From contig CAOKRG010000021.1 in NCBI GenBank assembly GCA_948471095.1, positions 1-42,195 of the forward strand: 42,195 nucleotides of DNA, written 5' to 3'. Numbering within the stretch: the first letter of the stretch is position 1; every line of letters starts with the position of its first letter. The notes below the pieces were generated by a model. It was given only the letters and a program-made list of their open reading frames with translations. It was not told where the DNA came from and ran no database searches. Of the stretch, positions 14,155 to 21,593 are shown in pieces. Made by a program: the position numbers and the translations under genes. The stretch comes from an uncultured Oscillospiraceae bacterium. GTDB taxonomy: Bacteria > Bacillota > Clostridia > Oscillospirales > Acutalibacteraceae.

Positions 14155-14352
14155 AAATTAAGAACTCTGGTGAGGCGCTTAAAGCTTGGGTTTAAAACCT
14201 AATTTCAAAGCCGAATGAAATTTTCATTCATCCAGCTTGAGGGAGGAGCCTCCAAGCTTTTAGTGGGGCCCTGCGAGCCGGGGGCCATACAATCCGGCTC
14301 AGTCCAAACGGAGACCCTGAGACCCCGATTTCAAAATTCTGTAGGAGAGTGA
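14155..14352 (+). promoter_or_regulatory. Long structured 5' leader of ptsH, class unknown
   Basis: About 198 bases of leader RNA with several paired elements: a long-range 9-bp helix AAAGCTTGG (14181-14189) with CCAAGCTTT (14252-14260); inside it two competing hairpins that share bases, AATTTCA (14201-14207)/TGAAATT (14216-14222) against GAATGA (14213-14218)/TCATTC (14224-14229); and GAGCCGG (14275-14281)/CCGGCTC (14294-14300). No T-box, TPP, SAM, FMN, cobalamin, lysine, glycine, purine or c-di-GMP core was recognised, and there is no internal U-tract terminator, so control of translation is more likely than attenuation. A cis-regulatory role is inference. Confidence 0.55.
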
Positions 14353-14622
14353 ATGTACATGTGCGCAAAGGAAGTTTTGGTTCAGAATCAGGTAGGCCTG
14401 CATGCCCGCCCGGCGACCTTCTTTATCCAGAAGGCAAATGAGTTCAAGTCCTCCATCTGGGTGGAGAAAGAGGAGAGAAGAGTCAACGCCAAGAGTCTGC
14501 TGGGCGTGTTGAGCCTGGGCATTGTGGGCGGCGTCACCATTCGCATCATCGCCGACGGCTCCGACGAGCAGCAGGCGGTGGACGCTTTGGTTGCCCTGGT
14601 TGATTCCGGCTTTGCGGAGTGA
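14353..14622 (+). CDS. ptsH: HPr family phosphocarrier protein
   Basis: An 89-residue HPr. The phosphorylatable histidine is His17 in V-G-L-H-A-R-P-A, and the regulatory serine region is N-A-K-S-L-L-G-V-L-S-L (Ser48), so both the PTS phosphotransfer site and the HPr-kinase site seem present. The ATG at 14353 is 5 bases from GGAG; the second ATG at 14359 is also usable. It stands alone, not next to ptsI (enzyme I), with its own promoter, long leader and terminator, so it is an independent unit and could serve catabolite control as well as sugar transport. Confidence 0.93.
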   Translation: MYMCAKEVLVQNQVGLHARPATFFIQKANEFKSSIWVEKEERRVNAKSLLGVLSLGIVGGVTIRIIADGSDEQQAVDALVALVDSGFAE

Positions 14623-14650
14623 GCCTGAGGAGGACACAGTTCGTTAAACG

Positions 14651-14676
14651 GCACCGCGTTTTGCGGTGCTTTTTTC
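14651..14676 (+). terminator. Terminator of ptsH
   Basis: Perfect 7-bp stem GCACCGC-GTTTT-GCGGTGC followed by seven T: a textbook intrinsic terminator. Confidence 0.96.
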
Positions 14677-14710
14677 TTAGAGGATTATGGGAGGAAAAGG
14701 AGGCGGCGGC

Positions 14711-16615
14711 ATGGAGGAACGGGAGGAAAAGCGCCGGGAGCTGCGTCAAAAAGCGATGCGCCTCCCCCTGACCCCCGGCGTGTACCTGATGCACAACAAG
14801 GCCGGGGAGATCATCTACATCGGCAAGGCCAAGGCCCTGAAAAACCGGGTGAGCCAGTACTTCGGCTCCGAGAGGAACCATGACGCCAAGGTGCGCAAAA
14901 TGGTCTCCAACGTGGACTGGTTCGAGTACATCCTGACCGACAGCGAGTTCGAGGCCTTCGTGCTGGAGAGCAGCCTGATCAAGCAGCACCAGCCCAAGTA
15001 CAACATTCTGCTCAAGGACGACAAGGGCTACTGCTACATCCGCATCAGCGGCGGCAGCTGGCCCCGGCTGACGGCGGTGCTGCAAAAGGAGGACGACGGG
15101 GCCAAGTATGTGGGACCCTACCTGAGCTTCTGGTCCATCCGGGAGACGGTGGACGCGGCCCGGAAGATCTTCAAGCTCCCGGACTGCAGCCGGCGCTTCC
15201 CCCAGGACTTTGGCCGGGGGAGGCCCTGCCTGAACTTTTACATCGACCAGTGCTGCGCCCCCTGCCGGGGAAAGGTCAAGGAGGAGGAATACAACGAGGC
15301 CTTTCAGCAGGCCTTGGACTTTATCAAGGGAGGCAGCAGCACCTCGGTGAAGGTTTTGACCCAGCGGATGGAGCAGGCGGCGGAAGACCTGGACTTCGAG
15401 CTGGCCGCCCGCCTGCGGGACCGGATCAACGCCATCAACAAGCTGAAGGACCGGCAGAAGGTGGTGGCCAGCCGGGTGGAGGAGCAGGACGTGTTCGCCC
15501 TGGCCCAGGGCGAGAGCCAAACCGCCTTCGAGGTCTTCCGCTTCACCGGCGGCAAGCTCAGCGACCGGGAGAGCTTCCTTACCGAGGGCTGCCAGCCGGA
15601 CCCGGAGGCCCGCTCGGAGTTCCTGCGGCAGTACTACGCCATCCGGGAGCGCATCCCGCCGGTGGTGACTCTGGACGGCCCGGTGGAGGACCAGGAGCTG
15701 GTGGCCCGCTGGCTCACGGAGCGGCGGGGCAGAACGGTGAAGCTCAACGTGCCCCAGCGGGGGGACCAGCGCCAGCTGGTGGAGATGTGCCGCAGCAACG
15801 CCGCCGAGAACCTGGCCCAGCAGAGCGGCCTGGCGGGCCGGGACGCCTCGGCCCTGGACGAGCTGCGGCGGCTCTTGGGCCTGGAAAAGACCCCGGCTTA
15901 TATCGAGTCTTACGATATCTCCAACCTGCAAGGGGGGGAGAATGTGGCGGGCATGGTGGTCTTTGAGAACGGCCGGCCTCTGAAGTCCGCCTACCGGCGT
16001 TTTAAGATTAAGACCGTGGAGGGTCAGGACGACTATGGCTCCATGCGGGAGGTAATCCGCCGCCGCTTTGAGGAGTATCGGGCCTTTCAGGCAAAGGGGG
16101 ACAGCACCGGCTTTGGCCGGCTTCCGGACCTAATCCTGCTGGACGGCGGCAAGGGCCATGTGGGGGCGGTGCAGCCCCTGCTGGACGAGATGGGCATTGC
16201 CGTGCCCCTCTTCGGCATGGTAAAGGACGACAAGCACCGCACCCGCGCCATTGCCCTGACCGGCGGGGAGGTGGCCATCACCTCCACCCGGCGGGCCTTT
16301 ACGCTGGTGTCCAGCATCCAGGACGAGGTGCACCGGTTCGCCATTGGCTACCACCGGCAGCAGCGGAAGAAGACGGCCATTTCCAGCACCCTGCTGTCCA
16401 TTGAGGGGGTTGGCCCTGCCCGGGCCAAGGCGCTGCTGAAGCATTTCCGCACCGTGTCGGCGGTGGGGGAGGCCTCGCTGGAGGAGCTGGAGGCGGCCCC
16501 CGGCATGACCCGGCCGGCGGCAAAACGGGTATACGATTACTTTCACAGGGAAGAGGCGGAGGAAGCCGCCCTGGAAAAGCCCGGAAATCAGGGGGAAATT
16601 TCGGGGAAAGGTTGA
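14711..16615 (+). CDS. uvrC: Excinuclease ABC subunit C
   Basis: The dual-incision nuclease of nucleotide excision repair, acting on UvrB-DNA complexes. The 634-residue protein has the GIY-YIG domain near its start (P-G-V-Y-L-M, then E-I-I-Y-I-G-K-A-K-A-L-K-N-R-V), the Cys-rich C-L-N-F-Y-I-D-Q-C-C-A-P-C linker, a UVR motif around D-L-D-F-E-L-A-A-R-L-R-D, the RNase H-like second nuclease (Y-D-I-S-N-L-Q-G, L-I-L-L-D-G-G-K-G-H) and tandem helix-hairpin-helix motifs (G-V-G-P-A-R-A-K-A-L). The ATG at 14711 is 7 bases from AGGAGG; ATG 14687 has no site. uvrA and uvrB are not adjacent. The rsmD promoter overlaps its stop codon. Confidence 0.97.
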   Translation: MEEREEKRRELRQKAMRLPLTPGVYLMHNKAGEIIYIGKAKALKNRVSQYFGSERNHDAKVRKMVSNVDWFEYILTDSEFEAFVLESSLIKQHQPKYNILLKDDKGYCYIRISGGSWPRLTAVLQKEDDGAKYVGPYLSFWSIRETVDAARKIFKLPDCSRRFPQDFGRGRPCLNFYIDQCCAPCRGKVKEEEYNEAFQQALDFIKGGSSTSVKVLTQRMEQAAEDLDFELAARLRDRINAINKLKDRQKVVASRVEEQDVFALAQGESQTAFEVFRFTGGKLSDRESFLTEGCQPDPEARSEFLRQYYAIRERIPPVVTLDGPVEDQELVARWLTERRGRTVKLNVPQRGDQRQLVEMCRSNAAENLAQQSGLAGRDASALDELRRLLGLEKTPAYIESYDISNLQGGENVAGMVVFENGRPLKSAYRRFKIKTVEGQDDYGSMREVIRRRFEEYRAFQAKGDSTGFGRLPDLILLDGGKGHVGAVQPLLDEMGIAVPLFGMVKDDKHRTRAIALTGGEVAITSTRRAFTLVSSIQDEVHRFAIGYHRQQRKKTAISSTLLSIEGVGPARAKALLKHFRTVSAVGEASLEELEAAPGMTRPAAKRVYDYFHREEAEEAALEKPGNQGEISGKG

Positions 16616-16640
16616 CATACGGCGGAAAAAATGCGATAAT
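16612..16640 (+). promoter_or_regulatory. Promoter of rsmD-methyltransferase-coaD
   Basis: TTGACA (16612-16617) overlaps the uvrC stop codon; GATAAT (16635-16640) follows after 17 bases. About 50 bases upstream of the rsmD start. Confidence 0.9.
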
Positions 16641-16696
16641 AACAGGCGAATCTAAGATAAAGCATGCCCAAGGGCAGTCTTCCAGGAGGGGAAGCC

Positions 16697-17245
16697 ATGC
16701 GCATTATAGCAGGCGAGAGGCGGGGCAAAAAATTGCTGGCCTTGGAGGGCGAGCAGGTGCGGCCCACCACCAATATGGTCAAGGAGGCCCTGTTCAATAT
16801 TCTTCAGTTTCAGATTGAGGGCCGGCGGTTTTTGGACCTGTTCGCGGGCTCCGGGCAGATTGGCATAGAGGCCCTGAGCCGTGGAGCGGCGGAGGCGGTT
16901 TTGGTGGACGTTAACCGGGACGCGGTCAAAGTTATCCAAAAGAACGTGGACTCCGCCGGGTTCACCGGCCGGGCCCGGGTCGTGCCCTCCGGCTTTGAGG
17001 GCTATCTTCGGGGGGAGCGGGGCCGGTTCGACGTGGCCTTTCTGGACCCCCCCTATGCTGCCGGGCTGATGGAGAAGGCCCTGGCCCTCACGGCGGAGCG
17101 CATGGCTCCCGGGGGGATCATCCTCTGCGAGCACGGCAGCCGGGAGGAGCTGCCGGAGAGGGCGGGGGAGTTTATAAAGCACAAGGTATATAAATACGGC
17201 AAGACTTCCGTGACGGCCTATCGGGCCATAGAACAGGAGGATTGA
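16697..17245 (+). CDS. rsmD: 16S rRNA (guanine966-N2)-methyltransferase
   Basis: Methylates G966 of 16S rRNA. The 182-residue class I methyltransferase begins M-R-I-I-A-G-E-R-R-G-K-K-L, followed by R-P-T-T-N-M-V-K-E-A-L-F-N-I-L, SAM motif I D-L-F-A-G-S-G-Q-I-G-I-E-A, and catalytic motif F-L-D-P-P-Y; all are family hallmarks. The ATG at 16697 is 6 bases from AGGAGGG; the frame is open 33 bases further up without support. rsmD next to coaD is a widely conserved pair; here a second methyltransferase gene lies between them, starting one base after the rsmD stop. Confidence 0.96.
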   Translation: MRIIAGERRGKKLLALEGEQVRPTTNMVKEALFNILQFQIEGRRFLDLFAGSGQIGIEALSRGAAEAVLVDVNRDAVKVIQKNVDSAGFTGRARVVPSGFEGYLRGERGRFDVAFLDPPYAAGLMEKALALTAERMAPGGIILCEHGSREELPERAGEFIKHKVYKYGKTSVTAYRAIEQED

Positions 17246-17246
17246 G

Positions 17247-17909
17247 ATGGAGACGGAACGGCTTGAGGAGATGGCCGCTTTTTTCGAGAGACGGCTGGGG
17301 TACTACGACAGCCATATGCTGGAAGATATTGAGTGTGCCAAGGAGTTCTATGAGTTCACGGCGCGGCAGCTGCCGAAGGGCGCGTGCCGGGTACTGGACC
17401 TGGGGTGCGGGACAGGGCTGGAGCTTGAGGCGTACTTTAAGCGGAACCCTATGGCCTCTGTGGCCGGGATAGATTTGTCGGCGAAGATGCTGGGGGAACT
17501 GAGGCGCAAGTTCCCGGACAAAGACCTGGAGCTCATACACGGCTCGTACTTTGAGGTGCCCTTCGGCGAGGATAGGTTCGATGCGGCGGTGTCGGTGGAG
17601 TCGTTGCACCACTTCGCCTATCCTGAGAAGCTGGGGCTCTACAGGCGTTTGTTTGCGGCCATAAAGCCCGGGGGGTATTTTGTGCTCACGGACTACTTCG
17701 CCGAGTCGCCGGAGCGCGAGAAGTTCTATTTCGAGGAGCTTGCCCGGATGAAGCGGGAGCAGAATCTGCCTGAGGGCTCCTATCACTATGACACGCCCCT
17801 GACCCTGGAGCACGAGACCGAGGTGCTAATAGAGGCGGGCTTCTCTGAGGTTCAGCGCTTGAACGGCTGGGAGGCGAACCATACTATTATAGCCCGAAAA
17901 AAACCATAG
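17247..17909 (+). CDS. Class I SAM-dependent methyltransferase
   Basis: A 220-residue methyltransferase with motif I V-L-D-L-G-C-G-T-G-L-E-L-E (about 48-60), acidic loop G-I-D-L-S-A-K-M-L, motif II F-D-A-A-V-S-V-E-S-L-H-H-F and L-K-P-G-G-type I-K-P-G-G-Y-F. The small-molecule or macromolecular substrate cannot be told. It sits in frame with the operon between rsmD and coaD with GAGGATTGAG as ribosome site and 16 bases before coaD. By eye most of its isoleucine codons are ATA (5 of 7), unusual here, which hints at a separate origin. Confidence 0.88.
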   Translation: METERLEEMAAFFERRLGYYDSHMLEDIECAKEFYEFTARQLPKGACRVLDLGCGTGLELEAYFKRNPMASVAGIDLSAKMLGELRRKFPDKDLELIHGSYFEVPFGEDRFDAAVSVESLHHFAYPEKLGLYRRLFAAIKPGGYFVLTDYFAESPEREKFYFEELARMKREQNLPEGSYHYDTPLTLEHETEVLIEAGFSEVQRLNGWEANHTIIARKKP

Positions 17910-17925
17910 AGTGAGGAGTCGGCCA

Positions 17926-18459
17926 ATGACTGAGCACATGAAGACGGCCATCTGCCCGGGGAGCTTCGACCCGGTGACCTTGGGGCACCTGGACATAATA
18001 AGCAGGGCCAGCAAGATATTCGACCGGATAGTCGTGGCCGTGCCCGTGAACCCGGACAAGCGCTATAGTTTTTCCGTGGAGGAGCGCATGGACATGCTGC
18101 AAAAGGTCTGTGCGGCAGAAGGGCTTGCCAACGTGGTGGTGGACCGGGTGGAGGGCCTTTTGGCCGACTACGCCCGGGAACGGAGCGCGGCGGTGATCGT
18201 CAAGGGCCTGCGTGCGCTGACGGATTTTGAATATGAATTTCAGCAGGCCCTCACCAACAAAAAGCTGAACCCGGCCCTGGAGACCATGTTTCTCTCCACC
18301 AGCGCGGAGCACATGTTCTTGAGCTCCAGCATGGTCAAGCAGGTGGCGGGCTTTGGGGGAGACATCTCCCATTTTGTGCCGGCATGTATTCTGGGGGCCA
18401 TCAAGGACCGCCTGTGCCAGCCGGCGGCAGAGCAAAGGGAAGGGGAAGCGTTAACATGA
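17926..18459 (+). CDS. coaD: Phosphopantetheine adenylyltransferase
   Basis: Transfers AMP from ATP to 4'-phosphopantetheine in coenzyme A synthesis. The 177-residue protein shows the nucleotidyltransferase motif G-S-F-D-P-V-T-L-G-H (T/HxGH), V-K-G-L-R-A-L-T-D-F-E-Y-E-F, and L-S-S-S-M-V-K-Q, all standard. ATG at 17926 is 7 bases from GAGGAG; ATG 17938 is a possible shorter start. The C-terminal tail overlaps the next gene in ATGA. The first third uses ATA for isoleucine repeatedly, the remainder not. Confidence 0.96.
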   Translation: MTEHMKTAICPGSFDPVTLGHLDIISRASKIFDRIVVAVPVNPDKRYSFSVEERMDMLQKVCAAEGLANVVVDRVEGLLADYARERSAAVIVKGLRALTDFEYEFQQALTNKKLNPALETMFLSTSAEHMFLSSSMVKQVAGFGGDISHFVPACILGAIKDRLCQPAAEQREGEALT

Positions 18460-18935
18460 GCAACAATCAAGCGACCATTGAAGACCTGATCGACGAGATG
18501 TACGACGTGCTGGACAAGGGCTGGAAGATGCCCCTCTCCAATGGCAAGGTGCTGGTGGACAGCGAAGAGATCCGCGCCATTCTGGATGACATCCGGGACG
18601 TGTTCCCCCAGGAGATCGGCCAGGCCAAGGCCATTGTGTCGGACCACGGGCAGATCATCGCCGAGGCAAAGCGGGAGGCGGACACCATCATCAAGTCCGC
18701 CGAGGACCACGCCAAGAACCTGGTCAGCCAGCAGGAGGTGGTCCGCCAGGCCCAGGCCAAGGCCAACGAGATTTTGGCCCAGGCCCAGGCCAAGTTCAAG
18801 GAGATGCGCAAGGCCAGCAACGAATATGTGGACGACCTGATGCGCCGCACGGACGAGTCCCTTTCCGAGAGCCTGACCGAGCTGCGGAAGACCCGGCAGA
18901 ACATTAAGGCTTCGCAGCGGAATTCACAAATCTAG
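18456..18935 (+). CDS. Coiled-coil protein, V-type ATPase subunit H-like
   Basis: A 159-residue, highly charged helical protein. From about residue 60 it is a long Ala/Glu/Lys coiled coil (I-I-A-E-A-K-R-E-A-D, Q-A-Q-A-K-A-N-E-I-L-A-Q-A-Q-A-K) like the stalk subunits of ATPases, and this protein family beside coaD in Clostridia is often labelled ATPase. The N-terminus (E-D-L-I-D-E-M-Y-D-V-L-D-K-G-W-K-M-P) is conserved but has no ATP-binding motif. With no other ATPase genes present, a scaffold or division-related role (DivIVA/SepF-like in character only) is equally possible. It is coupled to coaD by ATGA and ends at a strong terminator. Confidence 0.75.
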   Translation: MSNNQATIEDLIDEMYDVLDKGWKMPLSNGKVLVDSEEIRAILDDIRDVFPQEIGQAKAIVSDHGQIIAEAKREADTIIKSAEDHAKNLVSQQEVVRQAQAKANEILAQAQAKFKEMRKASNEYVDDLMRRTDESLSESLTELRKTRQNIKASQRNSQI

Positions 18936-18980
18936 GATGTTGATTCTGTAAAATATCGATAAAAGAAAATAAAGCCACCC

Positions 18981-19015
18981 ATTCCTCCCGCTAGATATAG
19001 CGGGAGGAATTTTTG
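18981..19015 (+). terminator. Terminator after the coaD unit
   Basis: Perfect 13-bp stem (arms 18981-18993 and 18998-19010, ATTCCTCCCGCTA and its complement) with loop GATA, followed by TTTTTG. It lies in the 305-base gap 18936-19240, whose remainder holds the mraZ promoter, operator and leader. Confidence 0.96.
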
Positions 19016-19083
19016 TTCCCGATATATGAAACCGAACGTGCCTTCGACCCATTGCCTAGGGGGACCGCCCCAGATTTAGCGGC

Positions 19084-19112
19084 TTGCTTTTGGGGTGGAA
19101 CTAGGCTATAAT
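19084..19112 (+). promoter_or_regulatory. Promoter of the division cluster
   Basis: TTGCTT (19084-19089), 17-base spacer, TATAAT (19107-19112). The expected start, about 19118, falls at the first MraZ repeat. Confidence 0.88.
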
Positions 19113-19120
19113 AATGGTAC

Positions 19121-19146
19121 CGGGTGGTAGAAAGTGGGGGAAAGTG
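19121..19146 (+). promoter_or_regulatory. MraZ operator: three 10-bp repeats
   Basis: CGGGTGGTAG, AAAGTGGGGG and AAAGTGCAAC follow each other with an exact 10-bp period (19121-19150), each carrying a GTG(G/C) core. This matches the direct repeats bound by MraZ upstream of its own gene in other bacteria. Lying over the transcription start, it would let MraZ repress the whole cluster. Confidence 0.75.
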
Positions 19147-19240
19147 CAACACGGGGGAGCGCAACGCCTCCCTGGTGGAGAAAGGCCGCAAAAGGCGGCG
19201 GCCCCCAGCTCCCGGATTGGGAAGGAAAGGAAAAGGCGGC

Positions 19241-19660
19241 ATGTTTTCGGGTGAGTACCGGCATAATATGGACCCAAAGGGCCGCGTGACGGTTCCTTCC
19301 AAGTTCCGCGAGGACCTGGGGGAGAAGTTCTACGTCTGCAAGGGCCTGGACGGCTGCCTTTTCGTTTTATCCCAAGAGCAGTGGGACAAGCTGGTGGAAA
19401 AGGTTTCCGCCATGCCTCTGGCCCAAGGCAAGGGGATTCAACGCTATTTCTTCTCCGGTGCGGCGGAGGTAGAGCCGGACAAGCAGGGCCGGGTGCTGAT
19501 TCCGCCCAACCTGCGGGAGCACGCGGGGCTGCAAAAGGACGTGACCCTCATTGGCGCGGCCAACCGGGCGGAGATCTGGGACACGGAGCGCTGGACCGCC
19601 TACAACAACAGCCAGACCGAGGAGGACTTGCAGGACGCCATGAACTGCCTATCCTTCTAG
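19241..19660 (+). CDS. mraZ: Transcriptional regulator MraZ
   Basis: A 139-residue AbrB-fold DNA-binding protein that represses its own division and cell-wall operon. Two tandem SpoVT/AbrB-like halves are visible: G-E-Y-R-H-N-M-D-P-K-G-R-V-T-V-P-S-K-F-R near the start and V-E-P-D-K-Q-G-R-V-L-I-P-P-N-L-R in the second half, each holding the D-x-x-G-R signature. The ATG at 19241 gives the family's M-F-S-G-E-Y; AAGGCGGC precedes it weakly. The frame is open 117 bases upstream but that part is leader. It is the first gene of the cluster. Confidence 0.97.
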   Translation: MFSGEYRHNMDPKGRVTVPSKFREDLGEKFYVCKGLDGCLFVLSQEQWDKLVEKVSAMPLAQGKGIQRYFFSGAAEVEPDKQGRVLIPPNLREHAGLQKDVTLIGAANRAEIWDTERWTAYNNSQTEEDLQDAMNCLSF

Positions 19661-19701
19661 TATAGAAAAGTTTCGATATTATGTCAAGTTAAAGAAGTTT
19701 G

Positions 19702-19829
19702 GGGAGCGGCAAAACGCGAACTTATTTTAGAGAAAAGCCAACTGAGCGCAACAGTAAAAGTTTCGTCCACCTTTTTAAAGGTGGCAGGGTTCTTAGAGGC
19801 GGAGCCCCTAAGCCGCCGGAGGCCGCTCC
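19702..19829 (+). mobile_element. Mobile repeat, copy B (about 128 bp, decayed)
   Basis: Left end GGGAGCGGCAAAACGCG matches the family's GGGAGTGTCCAAAACGCG; right end GGCCGCTCC is a poor copy. Inside are CTGAGCGCAACAGTAAAAGTTTC, a CCACCTTTT/AAAGGTGG stem and CTTAG-AGGCGGAGCCC-CTAAG. It lacks the ACTCCGTAAAACTTC block and no target duplication was found, so it looks old or internally deleted. It separates mraZ from rsmH. Confidence 0.7.
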
Positions 19830-19903
19830 GCAATACGCCCTTTACTATTCCCGAAATGCAAAACAGTTTTCCCGGCACTTCAGAAACAAGGAGGCGGTTT
19901 CCC

Positions 19904-20836
19904 ATGGAATTTACCCACATTCCCGTCCTGTTCCAAGAGACCGTCCAGGCTCTGCAAGTGAAACCGGACGGAATTTATGTCGACGGCACGGCTGGCGGCG
20001 GAGGCCACTCGGAGGCCATCTGCCAGCGGCTGGAAACAGGGCGGCTTCTGGCCATTGACCAGGACCCGGACGCGGTGCTGGCGGCGGGGGAGCGGCTGGC
20101 CCGCTTTCCCAACGCCCAGGTGGTGCGGGGCAACTTCGCCGGTATGAAGGAATTGGCCCGGGAGCGGGGCATTGCCGCCGCCGATGGAGTGCTGCTGGAC
20201 ATTGGGGTGTCCTCTCATCAGCTGGATACGGCGGAGCGGGGGTTCTCCTATCACCAGGACGCGCCCCTGGACATGCGCATGAGCCAGACCGGCCCCAGCG
20301 CCCGGGACCTGGTCAACGGCCTGTCCGAGGGGGAGCTGGCCGGGATCATCCGCCGCTATGGCGAGGACAAAAGCGCGCGGCGCATCGCCCGGGGGATATG
20401 CGCGGCCCGGGCGCGGGAGTCCATTGAGACCACGGCCCAGCTGGCGGAGATCGTCAAGGCTTCCGTACCGGCGGCGGTGCGGCGGGCGGAAGGCCATCCG
20501 GCCCGGCGGACCTTTCAGGCCCTGCGCATCGCGGTCAATGGGGAGCTGGACTGCCTGGAGCAAGGGTTGGAGGCGGCGCTGGAGCTGCTCCGGCCCGGCG
20601 GGCGGCTGGCGGTGATCACCTTTCATTCTTTGGAAGACCGCATGGTCAAGCAAACCATGGCCCGGTGGTGCCAGGGCTGTACCTGCCCCAAGGATTTTCC
20701 CGTGTGCGTGTGCGGGAAAAAGCCCAAAGGGCGTCTAGTATATAAAAAGGGGCTGGCCCCCTCGGAAGAGGAGCTGGCCGCGAACCCTCGGGCCAGAAGC
20801 GCCCGGCTAAGGGTGTTCGAGCGGGGAGAGGACTGA
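19904..20836 (+). CDS. rsmH: 16S rRNA (cytosine1402-N4)-methyltransferase
   Basis: Methylates N4 of C1402 in the 16S rRNA decoding centre. The 310-residue protein begins M-E-F-T-H-I-P-V-L-F, then D-G-T-A-G-G-G-G-H-S (SAM motif), L-L-D-I-G-V-S-S-H-Q-L-D, the inserted helical domain, V-I-T-F-H-S-L-E-D-R, and the family's Cys-rich C-x2-C-x-C...C-V-C-G segment. ATG at 19904 lies 9 bases from AAGGAGG. The frame extends 123 bases upstream through the repeat, which is rejected. Second gene in the usual mraZ-rsmH order. Confidence 0.97.
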   Translation: MEFTHIPVLFQETVQALQVKPDGIYVDGTAGGGGHSEAICQRLETGRLLAIDQDPDAVLAAGERLARFPNAQVVRGNFAGMKELARERGIAAADGVLLDIGVSSHQLDTAERGFSYHQDAPLDMRMSQTGPSARDLVNGLSEGELAGIIRRYGEDKSARRIARGICAARARESIETTAQLAEIVKASVPAAVRRAEGHPARRTFQALRIAVNGELDCLEQGLEAALELLRPGGRLAVITFHSLEDRMVKQTMARWCQGCTCPKDFPVCVCGKKPKGRLVYKKGLAPSEEELAANPRARSARLRVFERGED

Positions 20837-20871
20837 GAACCTGTACTGATTTTTTCTTTTGGTTTGGTTAG

Positions 20872-20917
20872 GCCGGCCTCTGGGAGGCCGGCGGAAACGC
20901 CGGTCAATTGGACCGGC
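20872..20917 (+). repeat. Two perfect hairpins between rsmH and ftsL
   Basis: GCCGGCCTC-TGG-GAGGCCGGC (9 bp, 3-nt loop, 20872-20892) followed by GCCGGTC-AATTG-GACCGGC (7 bp, 20899-20917). They end just before the ftsL ribosome site and lack U-tracts; they may stabilise or cleave the polycistronic mRNA. Confidence 0.75.
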
Positions 20918-20931
20918 AGGGGAGGAAGCAG

Positions 20932-21459
20932 ATGGCATTAGAGGCTTACGACTTTTCACGATTCCAGGAGCGGGAGGGCAGCGCCGCGCCCGCGGTTGAT
21001 CCCAAAATACAGGAGCAGCCCCAACGTCAAAGCAATGTGGTGGAGCTGCCCGAGCAGCCGGAACGCCAGCACAGGGCCCAGCCCCAGCACCGGCGCAGCC
21101 CTCTTAAAATGATGGCGGCGGCCTTGTGCTTTGGGCTGATTTTCCTAACGGCCCTCAGCGCCGTCCACAGCGAGGTGCAGTTGACCGAGCTGACGGAAGA
21201 CATCAACACCGCGGCCCAGAGCTTGGAAGAGGCCAAAAGCCGGGAGATTCAGTTGAACATGCAGGCGGCCCAGAAGATGACCGACGCCCAGGTGGAGGAG
21301 TACGCGGTGCAGCAGCTGGGAATGAGCAAGCTGAGCAACGCCCAAGTGACCTACCTGCATGTGGCGGGCCAGGACCAGGGCAAGGTGGTGCAGGACGTGG
21401 CCGGAGGCTCCTGGTTGGACCAGTTCCTCGGCTCTGTGCGCAGCTGGCTGGCGGGCTAG
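20932..21459 (+). CDS. ftsL: Cell division protein FtsL-like
   Basis: A 175-residue bitopic membrane protein in the ftsL position. Residues 1-64 are a charged, Gln/Glu/Arg-rich cytoplasmic tail with low-complexity segments; one membrane span covers about 65-84 (M-M-A-A-A-L-C-F-G-L-I-F-L-T-A-L), and an extracellular coiled coil follows (L-T-E-L-T-E-D-I-N-T-A-A-Q-S-L-E-E-A), ending with a Gly/Trp-rich tail. FtsL proteins share little sequence, so the call rests on topology and context. It would bind DivIB (29945) and DivIC at the septum. ATG at 20932 follows GGGGAGGAAGC. Confidence 0.8.
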   Translation: MALEAYDFSRFQEREGSAAPAVDPKIQEQPQRQSNVVELPEQPERQHRAQPQHRRSPLKMMAAALCFGLIFLTALSAVHSEVQLTELTEDINTAAQSLEEAKSREIQLNMQAAQKMTDAQVEEYAVQQLGMSKLSNAQVTYLHVAGQDQGKVVQDVAGGSWLDQFLGSVRSWLAG

Positions 21460-21542
21460 GCCATAGAGAGAAACCGGGTATGGTTTGCAGTACTAGCCCC
21501 GGGCCGTCCGGAATAAACATAAAAAGAACGGCAGACTTTGCG

Positions 21543-21570
21543 AGAGCCAATGCATCGTTGGCTCTTCTTT
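21543..21570 (+). terminator. Weak terminator/attenuator-like hairpin between ftsL and the PBP gene
   Basis: AGAGCCAA-TGCATCG-TTGGCTCT (8 bp) followed by TCTTTG. The tail is too short for full termination; partial attenuation is possible. Confidence 0.4.
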
Positions 21571-21593
21571 GTCTATGATACGGGAGGTTGCGT

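Noticed and set aside
14155-14352. 6S RNA, T-box or a standard riboswitch before ptsH
   Set aside because: No GGTGG-type T-box bulge, no terminator, no single long 6S-like helix closing the ends, and none of the common aptamer cores.
14687-14710. Earlier ATG start for uvrC
   Set aside because: No ribosome site before it, while the ATG at 14711 has AGGAGG at 7 bases; the extra residues are Gly-rich and unlike the family.
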